Origin: Chloroflexota bacterium
GTDB taxonomy: Bacteria; Chloroflexota; Limnocylindria; Limnocylindrales; CSP1-4
Reading direction: 5' to 3'
Assembly: GCA_005881055.1 (NCBI GenBank)
Contig: VBHW01000075.1
Coordinates: 1-6,431 of the forward strand
DNA: 6,431 nt
Shown: in pieces, positions 5,361 through 6,431 of the stretch
Numbering within the stretch: the stretch's first letter is position 1
Layout of the letters: every line of letters starts with the position of its first letter
Notes under the pieces: model-generated
Told to the model about the DNA's origin: nothing
What the model saw: the letters and a program-made list of their open reading frames with translations, nothing else
Database searches by the model: none
Made by a program: the position numbers and the translations under genes

Positions 5361-5584
5361 ATCGCCTCGTACCGGCCACGCGGCTCTGGCTGTATGCCGA
5401 GAGCACGCTCCTGCTCGTGGTCATCCTGCTCCTGGCGGTCGCTGTTGCCGCGGGCAGCCTCAGCCTCGTGGGCGGCCTCGCGATCGTCCTGCTCGTCGGG
5501 GTCATCATCGCCGTCGCGCGTGACGCCGAGGTCGAAGGCTCCGGGCAGGCGGAGGGGGTCCCGAACGCCGCAGGCGGAGCCTGA
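5258..5584 (+). CDS. C-terminal membrane helices of the hydrolase in a shifted frame (or small separate membrane protein)
   Basis: From the ATG at 5258 this frame encodes 108 residues. It opens with a membrane helix (MGAILVFAVFHVV), then a charged loop WRWQVADRAERDDARLNRL. Two further helices follow, in LLLVVILLLAVAVAAGS and LVGGLAIVLLVGVIIAVA, and a polar tail closes the protein. No Shine-Dalgarno precedes the ATG, and the coding quality of this frame starts abruptly where the 3372 frame loses it. Adding one base near 5247 would join the two smoothly (KAPLFA then SVLMGAIL). I therefore read it as the displaced C terminus of the same gene, caused by a one-base loss in the genome or the assembly. 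A genuinely separate overlapping small gene is less likely. Its stop is 15 bases from the converging mutase stop. Confidence 0.68.
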   Translation: MGAILVFAVFHVVRSVGVWRWQVADRAERDDARLNRLVPATRLWLYAESTLLLVVILLLAVAVAAGSLSLVGGLAIVLLVGVIIAVARDAEVEGSGQAEGVPNAAGGA

Positions 5585-5599
5585 CGCGACCGGTCCTGA

Positions 5600-6431
5600 C
5601 TAGACCGCGACCGGCTCCCGGTACTCCCCGAACACCTCGCGCAGGACCGCGCACTGCTCGCCCAGGGTCGCGTACGCGAGCGCGCAGCGGAGGAAGTGCG
5701 GCATGAGGTTCGCCTCTGACGACCCGGGCTGCCGCGCCGCATCGCGCAGCGCGGCGAGGGCCGACCCGACCGCCTCGCCGTCGCGCTCACGACGGACGCG
5801 CTCCAGACGGCCGAGGTGTGCTCGCAGCGACGCCTCGGGGACCTCGAGGAGCGGGATCGCCAGCTCCTCCTCCGGGTCGGCGTAGCGGTTGACGCCGATG
5901 ATCGTCCGCTCGCCCGAATCGAGCTCCCGCTGGAAGCGGTACGCCGCGTCGGCGATCTCGCGCTGGGGGTACCCCTCGGTGATCGCCTGGACCATGCCGC
6001 CGCGGCGATCGATCTCGTCGAGGTAGCGCCACACGGCCCGCTCGGTCCGGTTCGTGAGCGCCTCGACGAACCAGCTCCCCCCGAGCGGATCGACGGTGTT
6101 CGCGACCCCGGTCTCGTCGGCGATGATCTGCTGCTGGCGGAGAGCGAGCAACGCCGCCTCGGCGGACGGGACGGCCCATGCCTCGTCGTAAGCGTCGGTG
6201 TGGAGCGACTGCGTGCCACCGAGGACGGCGGCGAGGGCCTGGATCGCGACGCGGGTGAGGTTGTTCAGCGGCTGTTGCGCCGTCAGGCTGACGCCCGCCG
6301 TCTGCGTGTGGAAGCGCATCCACGTCGAGCGCTCGTTCTCGGCGCGGTAGCGCTCGGTCATGAGCTTGTGCCAGATCCGGCGCGATGCGCGGAACTTCGC
6401 GACCTCCTCGAAGAAGTCGTTGTGGCTGTTG
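5600..6431 (-). CDS. Acyl-CoA (methylmalonyl-CoA type) mutase large subunit, C-terminal part (partial)
   Basis: The frame is open from the right edge to TAG at 5602-5600, giving about 276 residues of the C-terminal part. Signature segments of the B12-dependent mutase barrel are present in order: NSHNDFFEE at the edge, RFHTQTAGVSLTAQQPLNN, VLGGTQSLHTDAYDEA, QQIIADETGVANTVDPLGGS, and the closing MPHFLRCALAYATLGE. These enzymes rearrange acyl-CoA carbon skeletons by radical chemistry, for example (R)-methylmalonyl-CoA and succinyl-CoA in propionate metabolism. The protein ends soon after the barrel and lacks the cobalamin-binding domain with DxHxxG, so this is the two-subunit type and a small B12-binding partner should be encoded elsewhere. 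The residues that separate methylmalonyl-, isobutyryl- and 2-hydroxyisobutyryl-CoA mutases lie outside the window. The gene converges with the membrane hydrolase, leaving 15 bases between stops and no evident terminator. Confidence 0.96.
   Translation of the reverse strand, partial: NSHNDFFEEVAKFRASRRIWHKLMTERYRAENERSTWMRFHTQTAGVSLTAQQPLNNLTRVAIQALAAVLGGTQSLHTDAYDEAWAVPSAEAALLALRQQQIIADETGVANTVDPLGGSWFVEALTNRTERAVWRYLDEIDRRGGMVQAITEGYPQREIADAAYRFQRELDSGERTIIGVNRYADPEEELAIPLLEVPEASLRAHLGRLERVRRERDGEAVGSALAALRDAARQPGSSEANLMPHFLRCALAYATLGEQCAVLREVFGEYREPVAV

Noticed and set aside
5585..5599. Terminator between the converging hydrolase and mutase genes
   Set aside because: The 15-base gap has only the short palindrome GACCGGTC (5588-5595), with no loop or U-run, and is too small to call.
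1..6431. tRNA, rRNA, CRISPR array, complete insertion sequence or phage genes
   Set aside because: I saw no cloverleaf, no regular direct repeats with spacers, no transposase or integrase motifs and no phage structural proteins.

Overview
The window is GC-rich throughout, densely packed with genes and has very short intergenic gaps. No rRNA, tRNA or other phylogenetic marker is present. The gene types, the GC bias at third codon positions and the apparent preference for leaderless starts fit an uncultured high-GC bacterium of the Chloroflexota or Actinomycetota kind. That placement is an inference.

Layout from left to right. (1) A minus-strand pair: a fold-type II PLP enzyme resembling threonine ammonia-lyase (332-1342), followed 7 bases downstream by the start of a proline-rich membrane protein that runs off the left edge (1-324). 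(2) Divergent from it, a plus-strand pair: a small ArsR-family repressor (1447-1743) and a classical thioredoxin (1789-2133). A perfect hairpin and a good Shine-Dalgarno sequence separate these two genes. (3) A stretch of about 320 bases without a gene (2134-2452). It contains a hairpin that may end the thioredoxin transcript and a large imperfect inverted repeat (arms 2245-2278 and 2393-2426), which looks like a dispersed palindromic element. (4) A minus-strand pair whose stop and start codons overlap: a DinB/maleylpyruvate-isomerase-like protein (2821-3312) and a small unrecognised protein (2453-2824). (5) Divergent from that pair, a large plus-strand gene (3372 to about 5584) for an alpha/beta hydrolase fused to a polytopic membrane domain. 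The reading frame breaks near base 5245, so the last membrane helices lie in a second frame (5258-5584). (6) Converging on it from the right, the C-terminal half of the large subunit of a B12-dependent acyl-CoA mutase (5600 to beyond 6431).

The genes do not form one obvious pathway. The best functional unit is arsR-trx, a plausible self-regulated redox or thiol-responsive operon. Both divergent intergenic regions carry an inverted repeat with a 6-base spacer lying over promoter-like sequence. Four gene starts have a -10-like hexamer placed so that transcription would begin at, or within a base of, the start codon.

The items most worth a second look are the large inverted repeat, the frame break in the membrane hydrolase, that hydrolase's unusual architecture, the loss of the CxC metal motif in the ArsR protein, and the perfect 9-6-9 palindrome at 3311-3334. 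I did not find an unmistakable new defence or mobile system here.
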